A stretch of DNA of 9,513 nucleotides from Nanobdellota archaeon. Lineage in GTDB: Archaea > Nanobdellota > Nanobdellia > Woesearchaeales > GW2011-AR15. The notes under the pieces were generated by a model that did not search any database, was not told the DNA's origin, and worked only from the letters and a program-made list of their open reading frames with translations. Made by a program: the position numbers and the translations under genes. The stretch spans positions 1 through 9,513 of the forward strand of contig JAAXVZ010000033.1 in assembly GCA_013335235.1 (NCBI GenBank), read 5' to 3'. This document shows positions 1-5,671 of this stretch, in pieces (within the stretch, counting starts at the first letter, position 1; every line of letters starts with the position of its first letter).

Positions 1-88
1 GACCGAGCCGATCGCCGACGCGGTGCGCTCGATTCTCGACGGCCACATCGTGCTCTCGCGCAAGATCGCCGCGCGCAACCATTATCCC
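1..88 (+). other. Foreign fragment of a FliI / type III secretion ATPase (probable chimeric contig end)
   Basis: Reading the plus strand from base 2 gives an open segment containing EPIADAVRSILDGHIVLSRK followed by IAARNHYP. This is the well-conserved region after the catalytic core of flagellar FliI and the related type III secretion ATPases, which hydrolyse ATP to drive protein export. The match stops at about base 88-91, where the frame continues into residues unlike the family's usual IDVL. The first 60 bases are about 70% GC, against about 35% for bases 121-180. Bases 62-88 also fit the minus-strand pyruvate kinase, so the two matches overlap by about 27 bases. A bacterial export ATPase has no business in the rest of this archaeal window. 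I infer an assembly or amplification chimera rather than a real neighbour gene. Confidence 0.72.
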
Positions 89-751
89 GTCGCTAGCATC
101 AAGTATCTCATCAAAATTCTTTATGCCAAATGCATTCTCTATCTTAGAGATTATCCCTATATTTGACCCGTGAAGAAGTTTCCTAACGCGCATGACATCC
201 TTTGCTGTGCGTGTGAACGACAGCGCTATGAAATCAAGCTTCTCTTTTTTTGCAAAATCTATGAACGCCAGGTCTTCCTTTGTAAGTATTTCCAGGTTTA
301 AGTCTAGTGAAGGGATGTTCACCTTGACTTTATCAAAAACCCTGCCGTTAGTTAGCGCGCGCAATGTAACTTTATCCTTAGATATGCTTTTGACCTTTGT
401 CCTGAACAGGCCGTCTTCAAATAATATGATTGTGCCTGGTTTTATCTTTTTCAGGAACCCTGGAACAAAATACATCTTATGCAAAGAAGAGAAGCCTGCC
501 TCGAATTGATCTCCTTTGGAAAGAGAGAGCGGGTCCTTGCATCTGAACCGGATCTCAGGCCCCTGGGTGTCCAGCATGATAGGGATGTCTTTTACTTCCC
601 TAAGATTAGATACTAAGCTGTGGTATTGCGCAATATCCCCATGAGATGTGTTGATACGCGCAGCATCCATCCCTGCATCCACCATCTGGCGGATGATTTT
701 TTTATCCGCTGATGCCGGACCTAAAGAAGCTAAGATCTTCGCTTTATTCAT
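2..751 (-). CDS. pyk: Pyruvate kinase, N-terminal half, runs off the window
   Basis: Pyruvate kinase converts phosphoenolpyruvate and ADP to pyruvate and ATP, the last step of glycolysis, in the cytoplasm. The translation starts MNKAKILASLGPAS and keeps the family's landmarks: R32, N34 and S36 in the RINTSHG motif, LDTQGPEIR at 60-68, a B-domain of roughly 70-160, the catalytic lysine K203 and metal ligand E205 in ISKIEN, and DGIMVARGDL at 221-230 with metal ligand D229. Family members are about 470 residues, so half is missing. After residue 230 (below base 62) the frame stays open to the edge but no longer resembles the family, because it enters the foreign GC-rich fragment. The start is supported by a TATA box about 28 bp upstream, implying a leaderless transcript. 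The Q at position 63, where many members have K, is a common variant. Confidence 0.9.
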   Translation of the reverse strand, partial: MNKAKILASLGPASADKKIIRQMVDAGMDAARINTSHGDIAQYHSLVSNLREVKDIPIMLDTQGPEIRFRCKDPLSLSKGDQFEAGFSSLHKMYFVPGFLKKIKPGTIILFEDGLFRTKVKSISKDKVTLRALTNGRVFDKVKVNIPSLDLNLEILTKEDLAFIDFAKKEKLDFIALSFTRTAKDVMRVRKLLHGSNIGIISKIENAFGIKNFDEILDASDGIMVARGDLAREHDVAVENRAHRVGDRLG

Positions 752-774
752 CTTCTATGTATCGAGAGAGAGGA

Positions 775-784
775 TTATATAAAG
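775..784 (-). promoter_or_regulatory. TATA box of the pyruvate kinase gene
   Basis: The minus strand reads CTTTATATAA, centred about 28 bp upstream of the ATG at 751. This is the archaeal distance for a transcript that starts at or a few bases before the start codon. It overlaps the stop codon (777-775) of the upstream minus-strand gene. Confidence 0.7.
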
Positions 785-1710
785 TTATCCCTGTGGAAGG
801 AGATGCACAAGAGAACGAGCTTTGAGGCTTGAAAGTTAATTAAGTAAAGAAGGCATAAACTACAATAGAGTGCATTGTTGATATGCTTTTGCGGTGCAGA
901 TTCAAAACTTAGGGGTTGTTCCTGTGAAACCTGTGTGGTGAATTCGAAAAGCAATTTTCCAAAACATGTAATCGGCGGTAGTTTCTCACCATGACTTGAA
1001 GAGCGGTAAATCAGCTGGTGTTCTGTCCTTAGCTTCTTTAGCTCTTTTTTTGTGCATACGATGTATCTGTCCTCTTCAAGATCTGTATCATCTAGATCTA
1101 CCTTGAAAGCGTACGCCTGTTTAGTCTGAAGCGCTTCTAGTACCATCTCTATAGTCATATTTGGCTTGCCGAGCAATCTAAATTTCTCAAGAATGCTGTC
1201 TGAAACAAAATATCTTGCCGTGCTCATCTCCTTTGGGCTAAGCTCAAGAACATTAGCTGTCGCAGGAACAATATAATCATCAAAGGTCCTTCCTTCGAGA
1301 TCTCTGCCTGGACCATTGTCCGAAGTGCTTGTAAAATCTTCCAGGCTAACCATATAACCAAATGTAAAAAATCCATCCATATCTACACTTTTCTTATCGA
1401 CGCAAGAGAGCTCTGCGGCGGTCATGAGCAGCATGCCGGTCTCTAATTTATATCCCCAAATTTCCTGGGTTTCTGCAAATGATTTCAGCGCTTGTGAGAA
1501 TAGCTTTGGGTCATTCATCGCATTTTTTCCAAAAACGCCTAATTCATTAATAAGTCCTTGATTTAAGATTGTGCTAATAGCGAATCTTGCAGTAGTTTGC
1601 TCGGAATCCGTACTTATAGGGATTTCATATACAACCGCATCTGGAGAACCGAGAGCAGTCAACAGGGCAGCGTCATTTTCAGTAAATTGGTATATTGTTT
1701 TATTGGCCAT
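775..1710 (-). CDS. Hypothetical protein, 311 residues, no recognised family
   Basis: I do not recognise this protein. It starts MANKTIYQFTENDAALLTAL and has no signal peptide. Its body is of mixed composition, with an acidic stretch VDLDDTDLEEDRY followed by a lysine-rich KKELKKLR, which looks like a soluble cytoplasmic protein. The start is well supported: a TATA box lies about 27 bp upstream, giving a leaderless message. The last ~35 residues, from NNALYCSLCLLYL on, are rich in leucine, cysteine and serine and differ from the rest. They could be a membrane segment, or sequence read by accident after loss of an earlier stop or after a frameshift. The stop codon lies inside the pyruvate kinase promoter, so the two genes are in tandem but the downstream one has its own promoter. 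Confidence 0.65.
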   Translation of the reverse strand: MANKTIYQFTENDAALLTALGSPDAVVYEIPISTDSEQTTARFAISTILNQGLINELGVFGKNAMNDPKLFSQALKSFAETQEIWGYKLETGMLLMTAAELSCVDKKSVDMDGFFTFGYMVSLEDFTSTSDNGPGRDLEGRTFDDYIVPATANVLELSPKEMSTARYFVSDSILEKFRLLGKPNMTIEMVLEALQTKQAYAFKVDLDDTDLEEDRYIVCTKKELKKLRTEHQLIYRSSSHGEKLPPITCFGKLLFEFTTQVSQEQPLSFESAPQKHINNALYCSLCLLYLINFQASKLVLLCISFHRDNFI

Positions 1711-1731
1711 GTTGAGTTGGTCGAGACACGA

Positions 1732-1744
1732 TTTTATATTTAAA
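1732..1744 (-). promoter_or_regulatory. TATA box of the 311-residue hypothetical gene
   Basis: The minus strand reads TTTAAATATAAAA, centred about 27 bp upstream of the ATG at 1710, which fits a leaderless start. Confidence 0.65.
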
Positions 1745-1758
1745 CCTAATCAAAATAT

Positions 1759-1775
1759 ACCTATAAATTATAGGT
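1759..1775. promoter_or_regulatory. Perfect 17-bp palindrome, candidate operator
   Basis: ACCTATAAATTATAGGT has two perfect 8-base arms around a single central base. It lies directly upstream of the TATA box of the minus-strand hypothetical gene and about 130 bp upstream of the plus-strand secreted-protein operon. The position suits binding by a dimeric regulator. No regulator is identified. A second, shorter palindrome, GTATGCATAC, lies at 1799-1808 in the same spacer. The rest of the 196-base spacer holds only the two promoters. Confidence 0.45.
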
Positions 1776-1866
1776 TGTAGTTAAACACAAGTCAGTACGT
1801 ATGCATACAACACCACACCAAATCTGCCAATTAATTATCACTTAGTAGTAGTTCTATAGCACAACA

Positions 1867-1878
1867 TTTATATATATT
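1867..1878 (+). promoter_or_regulatory. TATA box of the secreted-protein operon
   Basis: TTTATATATATT is centred about 34 bp upstream of the ATG at 1907. Transcription would start near 1898, leaving a leader of only about 8-10 bases. A partial ribosome-binding match (GTGAG) sits just before the start. Confidence 0.65.
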
Positions 1879-1906
1879 AGGTTATTTTCTCAACCCAAGT
1901 GAGACC

Positions 1907-2503
1907 ATGAAAAGAACAATCCTATTAATGCTGATACTGCTTTTCCCCTTAGCGAACGCTGAATGGGTGCAGACATTAAGTCAAGAGAAGCTCGAAGAGA
2001 AACAGGTTGTGCCTCAGACTGTCTTTGATCCTGGCGAAGATATAGGATTCTACGGGACAGGCTATGAGAACAAGACAGTGACTGTCTCTCTAACAAAAGA
2101 AGGCGCAGACCCATATGTAGTGGAAGTTGATGCGCGCAATGGTGTAGCTTCTTCAATATCTGCAGCAGGGAAATTCTTCACTGGTGTCGCATCTGGCGTC
2201 TACAGGATGTTTGCCGCGGTCTCAGGCAAGACAGTAGAATTTTCAGAAGATGTTGTAGTGACAGGGGAAGATAACCCCTCTGAAGACGACGATAACGATG
2301 GATTTCCAAATGAAGAGGACAATTGCGACAATGTAGCAAATCCTGGACAGGAAGATGGCAACGATAACGGAATAGGAGATGCATGCGAAGAGGGAGATGG
2401 CGAGGACGGAGAGCCTGAGGGTGAAGTCCCAGAATTCTCAAGCCTCGCTGCTGTGCTTGCGCTTGGCGGCGCTGCCTATTTTGTAAGCAGGAGGAGGCAG
2501 TAA
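1907..2503 (+). CDS. Secreted protein with a thrombospondin type 3-like repeat and a PEF-type C-terminal anchor
   Basis: The 198-residue product has a clear signal peptide (MKRTILLMLILLFPLANA, cleavage likely after A18). A probable beta-rich region follows at about 36-118. A thrombospondin type 3-like calcium-binding stretch lies at about 126-160, with DDDNDGFPNEEDNC and DGNDNGIGDAC, aspartates at regular spacing and cysteines C140 and C160. After an acidic linker, the C-terminus has the tripartite form of a sorting signal: PEF at 175-177, a hydrophobic segment at about 178-193, then RRR. This resembles the PEF-CTERM and PGF-CTERM signals handled by archaeosortases; that comparison is by form only. 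It is the first gene of an operon, with one base between its stop and the next start. It likely sits on the outer face of the membrane; its partner is unknown. Confidence 0.82.
   Translation: MKRTILLMLILLFPLANAEWVQTLSQEKLEEKQVVPQTVFDPGEDIGFYGTGYENKTVTVSLTKEGADPYVVEVDARNGVASSISAAGKFFTGVASGVYRMFAAVSGKTVEFSEDVVVTGEDNPSEDDDNDGFPNEEDNCDNVANPGQEDGNDNGIGDACEEGDGEDGEPEGEVPEFSSLAAVLALGGAAYFVSRRRQ
2491..2497 (+). promoter_or_regulatory. Ribosome binding site of the second operon gene
   Basis: GAGGAGG lies 7 bases before the ATG at 2505, inside the last codons of the preceding gene. As an internal operon gene it cannot use the leaderless mode, so this site fixes its start. Confidence 0.7.
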
Positions 2504-2504
2504 G

Positions 2505-3302
2505 ATGAAAAAGACAATCCTCTTTTTTGCGATCCTGTTGGCATTTGTGACTGTTGCTTACGCAGACTGCGGACAGATAACAAAGTGCATGAATGCTGAA
2601 GAAGAGCCATTTTGCACACCATCAGACTCGACATGCACATATGTCGATGAATGCGGCGTGACAGAGACAGTAGACACTGACTCTGACGGATTCACTGACA
2701 GCTGTGATGCTTTCCCAGGAACTGTATTGGAAGTCACTAATATGGACGCTGACGGCCTTGGAACAAACTATGACTGCGATGATTTCGACCCGACTGTTGT
2801 AGGCGAGTGCGACTCAGACGGAGACGGAGACACGAACCAGGAGGAATTTGAAAACGAGACAGACCCTAATGACTCTAATGACCCTGGAGACCATGGAAGA
2901 GCATCATCAAGCGGAAGCAGGTCAAAGTGCCTTGCCTCCTGGGACTGCACAGAGTGGTCAGAATGCGTAGATGGTACAAGGGAAAGGGCCTGCAGGCAAA
3001 CAAATGACTGTGAATATACCTACAACAGGCCTGCAGAGAAGGATGCCTGCCCTCAATACCTTGTCTTAAGCAAAAAGGTAGAGGCCGCTGCTCCAGAGGA
3101 GAATGTTCCTGAACCTGTATTAGTGATTACGCAGCCTGGGGAAGAGACAAATGAGACTAAAGAGCCAGGCGCAGGGAACCAGATAACAGGAAATGTTGTA
3201 TTTGGCCCTGGCGGGATGCTGAAGCCATGGTGGCTCATCGTTATTGCAGGGATAATAGTAGCTTTGTTCTTCTATAAGAAAGGAAAGAAGAAAGAAGAGT
3301 AA
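2505..3302 (+). CDS. Cysteine-rich surface protein with thrombospondin type 3- and type 1-like modules and a C-terminal membrane anchor
   Basis: The 265-residue product begins with a signal peptide (MKKTILFFAILLAFVTVAYA, cleavage likely after A20). A cysteine-rich head is followed by calcium-binding aspartate motifs DTDSDGFTDSCDAFPG (57-72) and ECDSDGDGDTNQEEF (from 101), the latter like the bacterial and archaeal thrombospondin type 3 form. Residues 142-169 resemble a thrombospondin type 1 core: W146, W151, C148, C154, G157, R159, C163 and C169 in the SWDCTEWSECVDGTRERAC pattern. A proline- and glutamate-rich stalk leads to a membrane segment at about 241-257 with a lysine-rich cytoplasmic tail. 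NxT/S sequons (N117, N122, N216) could be glycosylated. Its anchor differs from the PEF-type end of its operon partner. The stop lies 3 bases from the end of the convergent gene. Function is probably surface adhesion or interaction, by inference from the modules. Confidence 0.8.
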   Translation: MKKTILFFAILLAFVTVAYADCGQITKCMNAEEEPFCTPSDSTCTYVDECGVTETVDTDSDGFTDSCDAFPGTVLEVTNMDADGLGTNYDCDDFDPTVVGECDSDGDGDTNQEEFENETDPNDSNDPGDHGRASSSGSRSKCLASWDCTEWSECVDGTRERACRQTNDCEYTYNRPAEKDACPQYLVLSKKVEAAAPEENVPEPVLVITQPGEETNETKEPGAGNQITGNVVFGPGGMLKPWWLIVIAGIIVALFFYKKGKKKEE

Positions 3303-3305
3303 GTA

Positions 3306-5507
3306 TTATCCTTTTAGGACTTGGCTGGATAGCCTGCCTTCCCTAATCATTTCTTCAGGTATGCCTGACTTGCTGTGTGCCAGCTTTCTCAGTGTTTTAT
3401 ATTCTTTTGCTGTCAAGCGAATCCTCTTTCCGTATTTTGCTTCCATCAGCTTGATGTATTTGCTTCCCCTGGCAGTTGTCATTATCAGGTCCTTTAGCAT
3501 GTTGACATCTTTAAGGTTATCCTGGCTGGCTATCTTGTCCAGCTCTGAAACGCCCATAAAAGCGTAGCTGACAGCGTCACATAAGGCCCTCTTGAAGATA
3601 TCTGTGTCGACATACAGCTTCCTTAGTGATTCGCATTTAGCATAATCCAACTTCTTCTGGCCAAGGAGCTTGAATGTCATTTCCTGCACTTTCTTATCCT
3701 TGCAGGTGATACCATACTGGATGACCCAAGTCAGGTACCCGTTTTTTATATCTGCATAGACATCTGTGCTCTCTTTTTCCCTAGTTGTGAATTTTGACCC
3801 TACAAGATCAAGGGAAAAATCCTGTATGTCATTAATTATCATATTGCTCAAGCCGCAACATTTCCCAAATATCCTTAGAGCCTTTGTCATATTGTTCTCT
3901 TTGGATTTGCCGAGAAGTGTTGTCATCTTCGCCATGTTTTCCATCATGGCGGCATTTATACCATAGGTCCTCTCATAGAAATAGCTTGGTTTAGGCACTT
4001 CAAGTAGAGAATATTTCTTGTATGCGGAATCAATGACCCTGAATTCAATGCCAATGTCATTGTAATTGTAGTTCTTCTTAATCAATTCGTAGGCCTGCTT
4101 TGCAGACTTGCCATTGTAGTGGATAGTATTCAACAATGTATCAAATACCTGCCCGATGTAGAATTTTTCATCAGTATCCCTGAATATAGCCTCCATAGCA
4201 GGACCATATTTTGCCTGGACTGACTTAAATAAGGTCTCTCTCAGTATATCCCTTCCTTTGAAAAAGGTGGATTTTGATATTTTCAGCGATGTCTTATTGT
4301 CTGCGCCTGCGTTGAAGCAGTACATAGTCGCCAGATGAAGCTCCACATAGCTGAGCAGGTCTTTATACTCTTTCCAGTTAAGGTTATTTATCTCAATGAA
4401 TTTCCTCAGCAAGTACGCGCGGATGCCTGCATGAGAGCCAATCCTTGATATGACATAATCCACAAAGAGATCCTGGTCTATTTTATTATTAGGGCTGACC
4501 TGGCTCATCACAGTCTGCTCGAATATAGGCCTATACTCCCTATACGTTTCCTCCATCTCTAAAAATCGCTGCTCATTGATATTCTTAAGCGCCTTATCAA
4601 TGCCTGCAGTAGAGACCTTATTAGTGAAATGGCTTGATTTTATCAGCCCGAACTGCTTCAGGGTCTCTTCCCTTCCAAGCTTGATCAGAGACTTATCTTT
4701 GTGTATGACAAACTTGATCCTTTCTCCCTGGAGAGTATTATATGTCTCTATCAGCGTATTGTAGTTTATATCCTCTATCCTCTTGATCTGATGGTAGAGC
4801 GTGTTCAGCGCTGCCCAGAATTTCCCCGGGAAGAAACACTCAATCAGCTTATCGGGGTATATCCAGACCTCGATGATACTGGAGCAGTCTGCACCTGTTT
4901 TCATCTTATAAGGCTGTCCTTCCCTGCTATTATAGAATTTAGCAATCCACTTGTCAACCATCGTGTCCCCGCGGGAGAGAGTATAATGCTTTGTCTTTGT
5001 CTTGATGAGGCGGTCCATGAAGACATATTCCGCAGAAGGTGTCATGAGCGCGACCATCAGATGAGGCGATTGCATGCATAAGACACGGTCCTCTTCACTG
5101 TACTTGGCGATGTTGTCAAAGTACTCTTCCCTGAACTTATGGAACAGGGCTTCTGCATCAGGCAGATTGTCTATCTCGATGGTCTGCAAGTCCTCGCTTA
5201 TCGTGTAGGTCTTGACCGTGGATTCCTTGTTTACCGACAGGCTGTTGTATTTCTCTACGAAATGGCTCAGCTCACCAATCCATTCAGGATTCAAGAAGTA
5301 GCCCTTCTCCATGTTTACCAGGACACCGTCAGTCATCATCTGCTTTAAGGTCTTGTGGATAGCCTGATAGGTCACAGAGAGAGAATATTGCTTTTTTAGG
5401 AGTGAGTTGATTTGCTTCGTGTTCAGTCCTGGCGTCAGCGAAAGCAGGATGACGATTTTGTCTCTGGTAGAGGATTTATCTGTGTCAAATATTGGCAAGT
5501 AGCTCAT
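3306..5507 (-). CDS. Winged-helix protein with a degenerate isoprenyl diphosphate synthase-like C-terminal half
   Basis: Residues about 13-75 form a winged helix-turn-helix (KIVILLSLTPGLNTKQINSL, then a wing near GYFLNPEW). Residues about 95-245 look like the effector region of TrmB-like archaeal regulators, with FFPGKFWAALNTLYHQIK. Residues about 345-660 follow the order of trans-isoprenyl diphosphate synthases: AGIR (360-363, where GKR is usual), VELH (388-391), a ruined first aspartate motif (FNAGAD, 398-403), GQVFD (452-456), RTYG (513-516, where KTG is usual), GLSNMIINDIQD with NDIQD at 559-563 in place of DDxxD, and ADIKNGYLTWVI (585-597). Loss of the first aspartate motif and the lysine suggests no catalysis, so it may be a ligand-sensing domain. 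The family comparison is from motif order only. The ATG at 5507 is preferred to the one at 5516 because the TATA box lies 26 bp from it. The gene is divergent from TFE-alpha. Confidence 0.62.
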   Translation of the reverse strand: MSYLPIFDTDKSSTRDKIVILLSLTPGLNTKQINSLLKKQYSLSVTYQAIHKTLKQMMTDGVLVNMEKGYFLNPEWIGELSHFVEKYNSLSVNKESTVKTYTISEDLQTIEIDNLPDAEALFHKFREEYFDNIAKYSEEDRVLCMQSPHLMVALMTPSAEYVFMDRLIKTKTKHYTLSRGDTMVDKWIAKFYNSREGQPYKMKTGADCSSIIEVWIYPDKLIECFFPGKFWAALNTLYHQIKRIEDINYNTLIETYNTLQGERIKFVIHKDKSLIKLGREETLKQFGLIKSSHFTNKVSTAGIDKALKNINEQRFLEMEETYREYRPIFEQTVMSQVSPNNKIDQDLFVDYVISRIGSHAGIRAYLLRKFIEINNLNWKEYKDLLSYVELHLATMYCFNAGADNKTSLKISKSTFFKGRDILRETLFKSVQAKYGPAMEAIFRDTDEKFYIGQVFDTLLNTIHYNGKSAKQAYELIKKNYNYNDIGIEFRVIDSAYKKYSLLEVPKPSYFYERTYGINAAMMENMAKMTTLLGKSKENNMTKALRIFGKCCGLSNMIINDIQDFSLDLVGSKFTTREKESTDVYADIKNGYLTWVIQYGITCKDKKVQEMTFKLLGQKKLDYAKCESLRKLYVDTDIFKRALCDAVSYAFMGVSELDKIASQDNLKDVNMLKDLIMTTARGSKYIKLMEAKYGKRIRLTAKEYKTLRKLAHSKSGIPEEMIREGRLSSQVLKG

Positions 5508-5526
5508 CACAGACATACTGGAGCTG

Positions 5527-5539
5527 TAATTTTTAAACC
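5527..5539 (-). promoter_or_regulatory. TATA box of the winged-helix / synthase-like gene
   Basis: The minus strand reads GGTTTAAAAATTA, centred about 26 bp from the ATG at 5507 and only 17 bp from the ATG at 5516. The transcript would therefore begin at or after the outer ATG, which decides the start in favour of 5507. Confidence 0.6.
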
Positions 5540-5549
5540 TTTTGGTTTA
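5534..5549. promoter_or_regulatory. Inverted repeat overlapping the TATA box, candidate operator
   Basis: TAAACC and GGTTTA form perfect 6-base arms around TTTT. The left arm lies in the TATA box and the rest in the position of the BRE of the minus-strand promoter. A dimer bound here would block that promoter. Because the gene encodes a winged helix, autorepression is a reasonable inference. Confidence 0.4.
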
Positions 5550-5577
5550 TTTATGCAAAAACCGCCATAAACGAAAT

Positions 5578-5587
5578 ATTTATATAC
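5578..5587 (+). promoter_or_regulatory. TATA box of the TFE-alpha gene
   Basis: ATTTATATAC is centred near 5582, so transcription should begin near 5607. This leaves an untranslated leader of about 65 bases before the ATG at 5672, unlike the nearly leaderless promoters elsewhere in the window. Confidence 0.6.
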
Positions 5588-5617
5588 TCAATTTTCCAGA
5601 AAAGTAGGTTATCGGGG

Positions 5618-5655
5618 GTGTAACAGAGGTTACACTATCTGATAGCTTTAGCTAT
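5618..5655 (+). promoter_or_regulatory. Structured leader of the TFE-alpha gene: two inverted repeats
   Basis: GTGTAAC (5618-5624) and GTTACAC (5629-5635) form a perfect 7-base stem with an AGAG loop. ATAGC (5642-5646) and GCTAT (5651-5655) form a second stem with a TTTA loop. CTATC (5635-5639) can instead pair with GATAG (5641-5645), so the second element could exist in alternative forms. The ribosome binding site follows directly. They may act in RNA or as protein-binding sites in DNA. Confidence 0.45.
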
Positions 5656-5659
5656 ATGC

Positions 5660-5665
5660 GAGGTG
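5660..5665 (+). promoter_or_regulatory. Ribosome binding site that decides the TFE-alpha start
   Basis: GAGGTG matches the archaeal anti-Shine-Dalgarno and ends 6 bases before the ATG at 5672. The in-frame GTG at 5663 is part of this site and so is unlikely to be the start codon. Confidence 0.6.
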
Positions 5666-5671
5666 CTAAAA

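Noticed and set aside
192..509. Plus-strand open frame of 105 codons
   Set aside because: It is antisense to the clear pyruvate kinase frame and resembles no protein family.
2925..3020. Eukaryotic contamination suggested by the thrombospondin type 1-like module
   Set aside because: The gene is in a tight operon with a ribosome binding site, has a prokaryotic signal peptide and no introns, and its composition matches its neighbours.
4701..5081. Plus-strand open frame of 126 codons inside the synthase-like gene
   Set aside because: It is antisense to a well-supported gene and has no promoter or ribosome binding site.
4770..5225. Phospholipase D-like active site in the middle region of the synthase-like protein
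   Set aside because: The region resembles archaeal regulator effector domains, but no HxK motif is present, so an enzymatic call is not justified.
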